25,184 nt of DNA, from NCBI GenBank assembly GCA_014730055.1, contig WJIV01000190.1, positions 1-25,184 on the forward strand, written 5' to 3'. Position 1 is the first letter of the stretch; each line of letters opens with the position of its first letter. Below, in pieces: positions 1 through 6,772 of the stretch. This DNA is from Candidatus Bathyarchaeota archaeon (GTDB taxonomy: Archaea; Thermoproteota; Bathyarchaeia; TCS64). The position numbers and the translations under genes were made by a program. The notes under the pieces are model-generated. The model searched no databases. It was not told the DNA's origin and saw nothing but the letters and a program-made list of their open reading frames with translations.

Positions 1-161
1 GTATACATATAGGTATTTTTCTTAATAGCACCCATAAATATTTACATCGTATAATTTTTAGATATAATCTAAATGACTAGTTTTTTTCACTTCATTAATA
101 TTTTTATTATATTTAAAAATTAATTTATCGTGAAAGATGTCTGTTATGTATACGTGCAAAT

Positions 162-371
162 ATGTCAGAAATGTTAGAAGACGAAGAAATAAGAAAGAAG
201 TTATCACATTTAGATAAGAAAAATCCTATAATTACAATCAATGTGTACAAGGGGATATGGGAATATATTCTAGACTTGGCTAATTTATCTGAGAAATAAG
301 ACTTTGAGGAGTTATTCGAGAAATGGATAAAGTCTCTAGGGGAGAAACAAGAAAGAGAATATGTCTATTAA
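162..371 (+). pseudogene. Small helical ORF with in-frame TAA stop
   Basis: An ATG at 162 opens a 45-residue charged, helix-prone peptide (begins MSEMLEDEEIRKK) that stops with TAA at 297-299. The same frame then continues for 23 codons (DFEELFEKWIKSLGEK...) to a second TAA at 369-371. The residue style is the same on both sides of the stop. This suggests one gene of about 69 codons broken by a nonsense change, a base-call error, or a readthrough case. No clear ribosome binding site precedes the ATG. I do not recognise the family; the length and charge would fit a small element-encoded regulator, but that is only a guess. Confidence 0.4.
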
Positions 372-432
372 TTGATATTTAGAAAATTATTTTTAACTAA
401 TTATTTTATAAAGATCTAGAGTATAGAGATGT

Positions 433-1041
433 TTATATTATATATTTACAGGCAGTTTCTGTTTCTGATTCTAAATCGGGGATTTCTTTAGTTTCAATCA
501 TATTTACATGATTTTTCTGCAATACAATATTGCCAAAATTTTTACTTAATACTACATAGTGATCCGATGCATTAGATACAAGAAATCCCTCAACAATTTC
601 AGAATTAGTATGTATTTCGACATATAAACTGCTAGTCAATTGCCTCATGAGTCCAATGTTATATGAAAATTGAATTGATATAATTAAAATTATATAAAAT
701 ATTAAAACCCATGTTAGAAAATATAGTTCAATATTACTATATAATATAAATAAAAACTCAATTGTTATAGATGATCCTAATAATATTATATTTCCTCTGT
801 TAGGAAGATTTCTATAAATATAGATTAATTCTGATACTGTACGATTTTCATAATTAAAATAGTCCATGAAACTAAAAGCTTCATCTTCTGGTATTAACAA
901 ATTCAAAACTAATAGAGGAGAGTAGAAAATAAATAAAAATAATATCTGAACTAAAAATGAAAAAAGTTCTTTTTTATAAACAATAGGAATTAGATAAAGA
1001 AAAATCATTAATCCTGAAATCTCACTTAATACTGAAAACAC
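433..1041 (-). CDS. Four-helix membrane protein with small beta-rich C-terminal domain
   Basis: I do not recognise this 202-residue protein. It has about four hydrophobic segments, roughly at residues 8-22, 28-50, 84-102 and 108-128. The second and third are separated by a polar stretch rich in acidic and aromatic residues. The last 70 residues are soluble and alternate hydrophobic and polar positions (VEIHTNSEIVEGFLVS..., then HYVVLSKNFGNIVL). That pattern would suit a small beta-barrel such as an Sm-like fold on the cytosolic face. The gene overlaps the end of the next gene upstream by 20 bases. Its ATG directly follows an in-frame TAA. It belongs to a minus-strand group (433-2235) inside the AT-rich integrated region, so it is probably an element gene. 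Confidence 0.5.
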   Translation of the reverse strand: MFSVLSEISGLMIFLYLIPIVYKKELFSFLVQILFLFIFYSPLLVLNLLIPEDEAFSFMDYFNYENRTVSELIYIYRNLPNRGNIILLGSSITIEFLFILYSNIELYFLTWVLIFYIILIISIQFSYNIGLMRQLTSSLYVEIHTNSEIVEGFLVSNASDHYVVLSKNFGNIVLQKNHVNMIETKEIPDLESETETACKYII

Positions 1042-1222
1042 ATTTATTCTTGGAGTTTTTCCTGCAAATAGTCAAGTTTGGGAGAGAAGCTGTATACGCA
1101 ATTAATGTTAGATAAGCACCTATAATAATAATTAAAGTAGAATTATCAAAAGAGTCTAAGATTAAGTTAAATAATTTAGAAGCTGTTATTATCGTAAAAA
1201 AACCTATATTTTTAGCTTTCAA
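1022..1222 (-). CDS. Small single-helix membrane protein, possibly N-terminal part of 433-1041
   Basis: This 66-residue frame starts with TTG and has hydrophobic stretches at roughly residues 6-22 and 28-47, followed by a basic tail. It ends 20 bases inside the next gene in another frame. Around 1030 the two frames encode matching text (CVFSIK in this frame, FSVLSEI in the other). A single one-base shift there would join them into one membrane protein of about 265 residues. It may therefore be a separate small membrane protein, or the front part of a frameshifted gene. I cannot choose from the sequence alone, and there is no family match I can name. Confidence 0.3.
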   Translation of the reverse strand: MKAKNIGFFTIITASKLFNLILDSFDNSTLIIIIGAYLTLIAYTASLPNLTICRKNSKNKCVFSIK

Positions 1223-1247
1223 TTCTAGTTATATATAAAGTATGTAG

Positions 1248-1907
1248 TTATTTATTTTTTTCACGATTTAGATTCTCAAGGGATTTAGGAATAGTTGCAA
1301 TATCATATTTCTCCATATAGGGATGATCTATTATAAACGAAGAACTATATGGAGATTCTTTAATTACGCTTAAAAGTCTATTATGGAGAAATACATAACT
1401 ATTTGCTATCCATAAAAGTTCTATTCGACCAGATTCTTTTTCATTATCTCTTTGTGTGAGATTTATCTGAGTTTTAATATCGCTTAAAGTATTTAACATA
1501 TCTTTAATAAAGTGTGGAGAATAAACACTGTACCCCATAGCTAAATTAGTTTCAATATTTTCTATCCTTGACCTTGTTTGATAAATCCATGAAATAATTT
1601 TAGATCTAGAAGAACCAAAAGGGATAGAATAGGAAATATTCCTTAATCTTTCCATAATTTTCAAAGACTCTTCAAGAAGTACAGAAAATAGTGTATTTCT
1701 TAGTTCTAGCTGTTTCTCTTCTCTTTCGGTACGGATTAGAGACTCAATTAAGCCATATGTTATTATAAGAGAAATCGTCTCAAAAAATAACCCTATTAAA
1801 AAATCAATTTCTCTGGATAACATAGTTATGTTATAAGCACCAAATAAACCAATTCCAAAACCAATTAAGAGACATAGAATATGACGAACAGAAAATTCTA
1901 ACTTCAT
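1248..1907 (-). CDS. Two-helix membrane protein with helical cytosolic domain
   Basis: This is a 219-residue protein of unknown family. Two hydrophobic segments lie at about residues 10-30 and 34-58. They are followed by a charged coiled-coil-like stretch starting at TEREEKQLELRN, then an all-helical soluble domain to the end with a Ser/Arg-rich turn near residue 98. The layout is that of a membrane-anchored scaffold or sensor with a cytosolic helical body. No catalytic motif is visible. It starts with ATG and lies in the same minus-strand series as the genes at 433-1222 and 1963-2235, all in the AT-rich integrated region. The function is unknown. Confidence 0.5.
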   Translation of the reverse strand: MKLEFSVRHILCLLIGFGIGLFGAYNITMLSREIDFLIGLFFETISLIITYGLIESLIRTEREEKQLELRNTLFSVLLEESLKIMERLRNISYSIPFGSSRSKIISWIYQTRSRIENIETNLAMGYSVYSPHFIKDMLNTLSDIKTQINLTQRDNEKESGRIELLWIANSYVFLHNRLLSVIKESPYSSSFIIDHPYMEKYDIATIPKSLENLNREKNK

Positions 1908-1962
1908 TATATCTAAATTTAAATTTTAATAAATATAAGAATTATACCCTTAGTTGATTTTA

Positions 1963-2235
1963 TTAGACTGGAAATTCTACATCTCTTATTTTGTTTAATT
2001 TCTCTATAACTTGCATGAATTGATCATAAGTGGTAGCAGCAGTAAGTTCTGCTTCTAATGAATGAAGTAGGATTCGTTTTTCTCTTGATAAAGTTCTATC
2101 CGCTCCTACCATAATAAATTCAGCTCTAACTCTATGTTTAGCTCTCTCTACAGCTTTAGATTCTCTATGTTCTCGGAAAATCATTCTTATACTTTCAGCT
2201 AAATCCCCAATTGTTTCCCTAACCAAGATTTTCAC
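1963..2235 (-). CDS. Small basic/acidic helical protein, unknown
   Basis: This protein has 90 residues and no membrane segment. Residues 10-40 form an amphipathic, Arg/Glu-rich helix (ESIRMIFREHRESKAVERAKHR). A second helical pair covers residues 48-84. Such small helical proteins in archaeal elements are often DNA- or protein-binding, but there is no helix-turn-helix I can point to. It starts with ATG and is the most upstream gene of the minus-strand group. It is divergent from the plus-strand pair at 2360-3005. The 125-base AT-rich gap between them probably holds both promoters. Confidence 0.45.
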   Translation of the reverse strand: MKILVRETIGDLAESIRMIFREHRESKAVERAKHRVRAEFIMVGADRTLSREKRILLHSLEAELTAATTYDQFMQVIEKLNKIRDVEFPV

Positions 2236-2359
2236 ACTATAGTAAGATTACAAAATATTAAAAATTTAGAAAAAAGGACATTATAAATAAAAATTAAAGT
2301 GATTCATTTTTTATAATTAAAATTTAAAAGTATAATAATCATACTTATATCGATTTCCA

Positions 2360-2512
2360 ATGCCTCGAAAGGGAAGTAAAAGGAGATACAATTGTAGTTT
2401 ATCTGTCGATCAAAGATTTTTAGAATGTAACCATAAGAGAGCAGGGAGTCATTGCCTAGATCATGGATTATTTGGTGGTAAATGTCTCCATCTAAAAGTT
2501 TCTTATAGGTGA
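2360..2512 (+). CDS. Cys/His-rich mini-protein, probable zinc binder
   Basis: This is a 50-residue, strongly basic protein (begins MPRKGSKRRYNC). Cysteines lie at residues 12, 23, 32 and 42, with histidines at 25, 31, 35 and 44. The regular Cys/His spacing in so short a protein implies one metal-stabilised fold, most simply zinc. The basic N-terminus would favour nucleic acid contact. The stop (TGA, 2510-2512) is 4 bases before the start of the YdjM-like gene, so the two are probably co-transcribed. I do not recognise the family, and the metal is inferred from residue spacing only. Confidence 0.5.
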   Translation: MPRKGSKRRYNCSLSVDQRFLECNHKRAGSHCLDHGLFGGKCLHLKVSYR

Positions 2513-2516
2513 TTTA

Positions 2517-3005
2517 TTGTATAAAGAAGGTCATGTTGGATTAACCTTCTTAATAATGTCAATAATCATGTTACCATTTCCCTATAGTACAAATAATCTG
2601 ATTATGATAGTACTCGCTAGTGCTTTTTCTGCTCTCCCAGATATTGATCTAGAGTGGCAGAGAAAAGGTTATCCCGTACATCATAGAGGTATTACTCACA
2701 GTATTCTTTTTGCAATTATTATTGGTGTCATTTTTGGATACGTGTTTTGGTTAGCTAATAAGACATTTTTATGGGCTGGTATGGGTTTTGTATCAGGGTT
2801 TATGGCTGTAGTCAGTCATATGGTAGGTGATACTTTCACTTACATGAAGTTTAAACCATTTTACCCATTTAATATGAAAGAAATTAGTTATGGGTTTTGT
2901 AGAGCAAATAATAAAGCTGCTAATGAAGGTTTGATGACCGTAGGTACAATAGCTTTCATTCTATACATATTGTTTAAAGAAGGAATTTTATTTAATCTAA
3001 TTTAG
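2517..3005 (+). CDS. YdjM/DUF457-like membrane-bound metal-dependent hydrolase
   Basis: This 162-residue protein fits the YdjM/LexA-binding inner-membrane hydrolase family (DUF457). The family signatures are present: the N-terminal KEGHVGLT, the acidic ALPDIDLEW near residues 39-47, the HHRGITHS motif near residues 55-62, and a later SHMVGDTFT near 101-109. The His/Asp residues in these motifs are the expected metal ligands. Four hydrophobic segments make it an integral membrane protein. The start is TTG at 2517, which places the conserved HVG motif at the usual distance from the N-terminus. No nearby ATG fits. In vivo substrates of this family are poorly known. It sits in the integrated element directly after a Cys/His mini-protein. 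Confidence 0.75.
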   Translation: MYKEGHVGLTFLIMSIIMLPFPYSTNNLIMIVLASAFSALPDIDLEWQRKGYPVHHRGITHSILFAIIIGVIFGYVFWLANKTFLWAGMGFVSGFMAVVSHMVGDTFTYMKFKPFYPFNMKEISYGFCRANNKAANEGLMTVGTIAFILYILFKEGILFNLI

Positions 3006-3071
3006 AACCAATTGATTATTATTTCAAGAAATTTTCGTTTCATCTATAATCCCATAAATCTCTAGAAGTGA

Positions 3072-3251
3072 AAAACCTGCTTTGGTAGATTTGATGTAAT
3101 CCAACTTAATTCAGATGATCAAGAGAAAGTATCAGCTTTGACTTTAATTCAGGAATATATACCTTATCGAAATAAACACAAAGAAATTGAAGCTACAGAG
3201 GATGAAATTCATCAAGAAGCAACTAATATTTACGAAAAACTTGGGTATTAA
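3072..3251 (+). pseudogene. Start-less gene fragment
   Basis: An open stretch of 59 codons reads like real protein (CFGRFDVIQLNSDDQEKVS, later IHQEATNIYEKLGY) and ends with TAA at 3249-3251. It has no ATG, GTG or early TTG and is closed upstream by TGA at 3069. The frame just before it, in another phase, reads EKPALVDLM then a stop, which may be a shifted piece of the same gene. It looks like the 3' end of a decayed gene next to the integrase. The family is not recognisable. The rest of the 3006-3269 gap shows nothing else I can support. Confidence 0.3.
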
Positions 3252-3269
3252 AAAGTTAACAAATGGATA

Positions 3270-4058
3270 TTATTTTCTTTTTCTAAGAACTTTCATGTCC
3301 TCAAATTCACTGATATATTCAAAACCCTTTTCAAGTAATTCTGTAAACTCATCTAAGCTCTTTGCTACCTTGACAATATATTGTTCATTTTCTTCAAAGT
3401 CAACTAAATGAGTATATACCATTGTACTCTTTATGCTTTTATGACCAAGCATATTTTGGACATATAGAATATCTTTTGTCTGGTGGTAAGTGACAGTGGC
3501 TTTCCAATGTCTTAAAGTTTTGAATGTAATCCTCATTAGATTGGGATTCCCAATTTCTTTTGCTAGTCTTCTCCTACTTCTATAGAAGTTTGTTCGAATT
3601 GTCTTAAGTTTACCATTAAAAATTCTTTCATTATACCCTGATTTTTTAATAAGTGGTGTAATCATTGCGATTAGTTTATCACTCATCTTGAACTGTCTGG
3701 GTCTGCTGTTTTTTGAAGGAGTATTAAGTGTACAAACTTTTCTTTCCAGTTGAATATCTTTTACTTTCAGACTGTGTGCTTCACTTGGTCTGAATGCACT
3801 TTCCTTCATTAATTGGAGAAAAGCTCTGAGTTTTTTTCCCATTGCCCCTATTAATTGATCAATTTCTTTCTCTGATGGGATATAGGGAAGTGATTCATTT
3901 CTCTTGTATCGATCTGGTTCAAAATCGAATTCTTTCCACTTGCACCAGTCTTTGTATGCTTGACCATAGAGGTTTTTTCTACTACCACTTAATTCAGCTT
4001 TTTTGATGTAGTCCCTAACTTCTTGGCTATCCCAGATATTGGAGACTCTTTTTTTCAA
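3270..4058 (-). CDS. int: Tyrosine recombinase/integrase, C-terminal portion of a split or N-truncated gene
   Basis: This is an integrase of the tyrosine recombinase family, which cuts and rejoins DNA at attachment sites. The catalytic domain is complete. Arg90 lies in ESAFRPSEAHSL, a Lys sits in the hairpin near residues 115-124, and Arg183 lies in KTLRHWKAT. His206 is in MLGHKS and the nucleophile Tyr215 is in TMVYTHL. The usual His of the HxxR box is Lys180. The listed start is TTG at 4058, but it falls inside the N-terminal SAM-like DNA-binding domain. The frame stays open upstream to 4268 and encodes fitting residues (FTSFQDYLRETKGSAPSTV) between 4059 and 4145. It contains no ATG, GTG or TTG there and runs straight through the tRNA-Ser gene. 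This is what is expected if attP lies inside the int gene, as in SSV-type archaeal integrases, and integration has separated its 5' part. Confidence 0.85.
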   Translation of the reverse strand: MKKRVSNIWDSQEVRDYIKKAELSGSRKNLYGQAYKDWCKWKEFDFEPDRYKRNESLPYIPSEKEIDQLIGAMGKKLRAFLQLMKESAFRPSEAHSLKVKDIQLERKVCTLNTPSKNSRPRQFKMSDKLIAMITPLIKKSGYNERIFNGKLKTIRTNFYRSRRRLAKEIGNPNLMRITFKTLRHWKATVTYHQTKDILYVQNMLGHKSIKSTMVYTHLVDFEENEQYIVKVAKSLDEFTELLEKGFEYISEFEDMKVLRKRK

Positions 4059-4125
4059 TGCTTCAATGATAATCTTCTTTGTCCTTACAGTAGATGGAGC
4101 ACTGCCTTTAGTCTCCCTTAGATAA

Positions 4126-4215
4126 TCTTGAAAACTGGTGAATACAGGGAGATCATCTGTGGCGCAGGGAGAGGGATTCGAACCCTCGCTCCCGTTAGGG
4201 AACCAGTTTTCAAGA
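4126..4215. repeat. 14-bp inverted repeat: tRNA anticodon arm copied in int
   Basis: TCTTGAAAACTGGT at 4126-4139 on the plus strand is repeated exactly, inverted, at 4202-4215, where it is the anticodon loop and 3' stem of the serine tRNA. The first copy lies in the int reading frame (codons for T-S-F-Q-D), 20 bases beyond the encoded CCA. A 14-base exact match this close is very unlikely by chance. Part of it follows from the palindromic nature of the anticodon stem, but the loop bases also match. It may be a recombinase binding site. In a read-through transcript it could also base-pair with the anticodon arm. Confidence 0.7.
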
Positions 4216-4246
4216 CTGGCGCCGTAGTCCGCTTGGCTACCCCTGC
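4163..4246 (-). tRNA. tRNA-Ser (anticodon UGA)
   Basis: Read on the minus strand, the gene begins GCAGGGGTAGCCAAGC and folds into a standard cloverleaf. The acceptor stem GCAGGGG pairs with TCCCTGC. The anticodon stem CCAGT/ACTGG encloses loop CTTGAAA, which gives anticodon TGA for UCA serine codons. A long variable arm (TTCCCTAACGGGAGC), typical of serine tRNAs, follows. The T arm is GAGGG-TTCGAAT-CCCTC. The discriminator is G at 4163, and CCA is encoded at 4160-4162. There is no intron. The tRNA is intact although it serves as the integration site, so the element has restored its 3' end. Confidence 0.95.
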
Positions 4247-4293
4247 ATGCCGTTAACAGTGATCTTTCCTACTCTAAAAACTAATCGATATGC

Positions 4294-4716
4294 CTAGAAT
4301 TCGTCGATTCTTAGCTGGTTCACTAGAGGGGTTACTGTAATATCAACATGGGGATCCTGCCCATACCTTACGTAGAATTTTGCTGCGCTCTTTACAACTA
4401 CTAGCTTGTCATCCTCATAGGCTACCTCATTCAGCCCATCAAGTATCGCCTTCTCTAGGTTATCCAGGTCAGGGGTTACTGGGACGTAGTTCTCTTTTTT
4501 TCGGCTCTTTGGACGGCTGAGATAAAAACCAATGGTTAGAGCCACGGGACAGTTGATTGGTACAGGAAAGTGTTTTTCCGCTTCTTCCTTTATCTTGTTT
4601 TCCCACTTGGTTACTCTCTTGGGTGTATAGGACCAGGTTCGCCCTCCCTTTCTTACGACTCTTGGCCTCGCTTTAGGGACCGGGTCACCTACTACATCGA
4701 ATCTTACTCTACGCAT
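4294..4716 (-). CDS. rusA: RusA-like Holliday junction resolvase
   Basis: This 140-residue protein matches the RusA endonuclease family, which dimerises and cuts four-way DNA junctions symmetrically. The N-terminal strand and motif GDPVPKARPRV is followed by WSYTPKRVTKWE. The acidic core PDLDNLEKAILDGLNEVAYEDDKLV near residues 81-105 contains the conserved Asp residues that bind the catalytic metal. The length is normal for the family. RusA is best known from phages and prophages, yet base composition here is like the chromosome, not like the AT-rich element. The gene lies on the 5' side of tRNA-Ser, 47 bases away, and so outside the present insertion. It could be a resident gene or left over from an older insertion. 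The start ATG fits the family N-terminus. Confidence 0.85.
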   Translation of the reverse strand: MRRVRFDVVGDPVPKARPRVVRKGGRTWSYTPKRVTKWENKIKEEAEKHFPVPINCPVALTIGFYLSRPKSRKKENYVPVTPDLDNLEKAILDGLNEVAYEDDKLVVVKSAAKFYVRYGQDPHVDITVTPLVNQLRIDEF

Positions 4717-4749
4717 ACATCACCATTAGAAAGATATCAGTAATAGGAG

Positions 4750-5505
4750 TTACCCTAAAAGCAGAACTAGAAGAACGGATATTATTCCGGTCAAGTAAAT
4801 GCCATCGAATGTTCCTGCTCCGCCAATACTCACGACTGGTGCCCCGAGCTCTGGAAGCTTGGGTAGATTGAACAGATCAGCACCTATAAGGGTCCCAATT
4901 GTACCACCAACATACGCTATCTGAGCAGGGCAACTAACCGGACTGAAGACATCAACTGCAAAAGTAGAGAAGGCCGTCATTAGGGGAGGCCCAAACATTG
5001 GAGTTGCGATACCAAGACCCTTAACTATCCTGCTACTCCTATAGGTGGTGTACGCAACGATTACAAGCACGGTTAGTAGCTTTCCATAGCTCTGAACAAG
5101 ATCGATACTGCATCTGGGAATTGCCCAGAGAACCAAATATCCTGAAATTAGTATAGGTACCACACCACCACCCATATTTATCGTCACATATGTCTTTTTT
5201 ACACCCATCTCTACAGTGGGAATACGCCAGGTAACGAAGAATGTTCTTACCTTCTTGTAGGTATATATCGGTACTTTTGTCTCTATTGTTGTCAGAGGTA
5301 GGTTTATGTAGCTTCCAATTAGACTAAGAAACAATACCGAACCGAATACCTCTGGTGGAAGACCAAGGCCCTCGATGAAGACGTTCCTGAAAGCAACAAA
5401 CAATATAGGAAAAACAACTATCAGGAAAAGTAGTAATAATCCAAAGTAAAGCAGAGAGAATGGTCTGAAAACAAATCTCCTCGAATTCTTGGGCATGTAA
5501 ATCAT
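4750..5505 (-). CDS. DUF1614 multi-pass membrane protein
   Basis: This 251-residue integral membrane protein has about seven hydrophobic segments. It matches the archaeal/bacterial DUF1614 family by two Gly-rich signatures: INMGGGVVPILISGY near residues 108-122 and a C-terminal block with GADL followed by SIGGAGTFDGIYLTG near residues 226-240. The N-terminal tail is basic and cytosolic. The biochemical role of the family is not established. A membrane-embedded hydrolase or carrier is possible but cannot be read from this sequence. It is transcribed in the same direction as rusA, 33 bases upstream, and divergently from the YjbQ-like gene. Confidence 0.75.
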   Translation of the reverse strand: MIYMPKNSRRFVFRPFSLLYFGLLLLFLIVVFPILFVAFRNVFIEGLGLPPEVFGSVLFLSLIGSYINLPLTTIETKVPIYTYKKVRTFFVTWRIPTVEMGVKKTYVTINMGGGVVPILISGYLVLWAIPRCSIDLVQSYGKLLTVLVIVAYTTYRSSRIVKGLGIATPMFGPPLMTAFSTFAVDVFSPVSCPAQIAYVGGTIGTLIGADLFNLPKLPELGAPVVSIGGAGTFDGIYLTGIISVLLVLLLG

Positions 5506-5582
5506 GATTGGAAATGAGGCATCTTAAATAACCTTTTTGAGAAGGTCAAGAATAAAAATCTTGATTACAACTCTATCTTGAC

Positions 5583-5981
5583 ATGAATATTGAAAGAATT
5601 GATAAGAAAATAAACACTCAGGAAAGACTGCAGATAATTGATATCACAGCTCAAATAGAAGAAATCCTAAATTCAAAGGTGATCGAAAAAGGCTTCGTAT
5701 CGCTCTGGATTCCCCATACCACTGCTAGTATTACCATAAACGAGAATGATCTGGGCCTATGGCGAGATCTTTTAGGGAAATTCAAGAATCTTGTTCCATT
5801 AGAGGGAGAATATGAGCACAAAGCAAATGCTCATGCTCATATACTTGGCTCAATAATAAAACCAGTGGTCCATATACCTGTCTTCGATGGTAGGATGGTT
5901 CTAGGTACCTGGCAGAGAATCCTCTTCATTGAGCTAGACGGGCCAAGAGAAAGATCTGTAATCGTGACTATAAGTAGCTAA
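5583..5981 (+). CDS. YjbQ/UPF0047 family protein
   Basis: This 132-residue protein carries the UPF0047/YjbQ signatures: WIPHTTASITINEND near residues 43-57, EHKANAHAHILGS near 79-91, and the C-terminal LGTWQRILFIELDGPRERSV. The conserved His residues in the first two motifs line the putative active site. Members are often annotated as secondary thiamine-phosphate synthase because E. coli YjbQ can complement such a defect; the real substrate is unknown. The length is standard. There is no Shine-Dalgarno before the ATG, and an AT-rich box (GAATAAAAAT, about 5549-5558) lies some 30 bases upstream. The message is probably leaderless. It converges on the TatD-like gene with one base between stops. 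Confidence 0.9.
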   Translation: MNIERIDKKINTQERLQIIDITAQIEEILNSKVIEKGFVSLWIPHTTASITINENDLGLWRDLLGKFKNLVPLEGEYEHKANAHAHILGSIIKPVVHIPVFDGRMVLGTWQRILFIELDGPRERSVIVTISS

Positions 5982-5982
5982 G

Positions 5983-6741
5983 TTATAACCTCATTTTATC
6001 GAATAACTGCATCGCATTTCTTCCCGTTACTTCTATTACTTTCTCAAGATCCTGTTCCTTGATCTTAGCAAGTTCTACTAAGGTCAAGAGAATATCAGAG
6101 GGTTCACTCCTTCGCTTCAAAGACCTAAGATAAATAGGTGAATCGGTTTCAACCAGTATTCTTTCCAGCGGTGTATCCTCCATAACCTTCCTATGTCCTT
6201 TACTATACTCTATAGCAGGCGTGGCACTAACATAGAAACCCTGATCAAGTATCTCATTTAATGTACTTAACGGTCCATCGTACCAGTGGAAGACCGCTTT
6301 CTCAGGTCCATTCTCGAGAAGTAGATTAAGGGAATCGGAATAAGCTGCTCTGCTATGAATCGAGACCGGTAATTCTGCATTATTTGCAACCCTTAGAAGT
6401 TCAATGTACACCTGCCTCTGTTTCTCCCTTACCACCTCTTCCTTGGCGAAGGAATAATGATAATCTAAACCGATCTCACCGATAGCAACAAGCTCTGAGC
6501 TTGAATCCTCAATTAATTGAATAGTATTTTTGATATCCTCATTCAGTATCTCCGAAGGATGAATACCCATACCAGGGAATACATATTTAGGATATTCTTT
6601 TGAGAGGTCTAGGCACTCGATGCTGGATTCTTGGTTTCCACCCACTGCAAGTATAGCCTGTATATTTTTTCTTCTAGAATTTTCGATAACCTCTGGAATG
6701 TCGCTAAAGCTAGATAGATGAACATGAGTATCGATGAGCAT
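5983..6741 (-). CDS. tatD: TatD-family metal-dependent hydrolase/DNase
   Basis: This 252-residue TIM-barrel amidohydrolase belongs to the TatD family. Metal ligands are visible in order: His6 and His8 in IDTHVHL, Glu in AIGEIGLDYH near residue 90, a His in PVSIHSR, a His in AVFHWYDG, and the Asp in LVETDSPI near residue 199. Family members are 3'-exonucleases or general phosphodiesterases acting on DNA or modified nucleotides; the natural substrate here is unknown. The length is typical. The gene is downstream of, and in the same direction as, the small anchored protein at 6773-7075 and the GlcNAc-1-P transferase, with short gaps, so one transcript is possible. Confidence 0.88.
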   Translation of the reverse strand: MLIDTHVHLSSFSDIPEVIENSRRKNIQAILAVGGNQESSIECLDLSKEYPKYVFPGMGIHPSEILNEDIKNTIQLIEDSSSELVAIGEIGLDYHYSFAKEEVVREKQRQVYIELLRVANNAELPVSIHSRAAYSDSLNLLLENGPEKAVFHWYDGPLSTLNEILDQGFYVSATPAIEYSKGHRKVMEDTPLERILVETDSPIYLRSLKRRSEPSDILLTLVELAKIKEQDLEKVIEVTGRNAMQLFDKMRL

Positions 6742-6772
6742 ATTGAAGATTAGAAACGGGATGTTAATTAGA

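Larger units (their letters stand above)
1..4162. mobile_element. Integrated element at tRNA-Ser(UGA), one end in window
   Basis: This stretch is much richer in A+T than the sequence after 4290. It carries mostly short genes of no recognisable function, several broken reading frames, and a tyrosine recombinase whose coding frame abuts the 3' end of a tRNA gene. Integration into the 3' part of a tRNA gene by a tyrosine recombinase is the standard arrangement for archaeal viruses and plasmids. On the minus-strand tRNA the 3' end faces lower coordinates, so the element lies on the 1-4162 side. I found no second copy of the tRNA 3' end between 1 and 4100, so the far attachment site should lie left of the window. 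No capsid, replication or partition gene is recognisable, so virus versus plasmid cannot be decided. Confidence 0.7.

Noticed and set aside
3187..3411. A plus-strand 74-codon frame overlapping the integrase end
   Set aside because: It is mostly antisense to the integrase C-terminus and low in complexity (Ser/Phe-rich).
1..4160. CRISPR array or second attachment site in the AT-rich part
   Set aside because: No regularly spaced direct repeats and no copy of the tRNA 3' end were found by reading this part.
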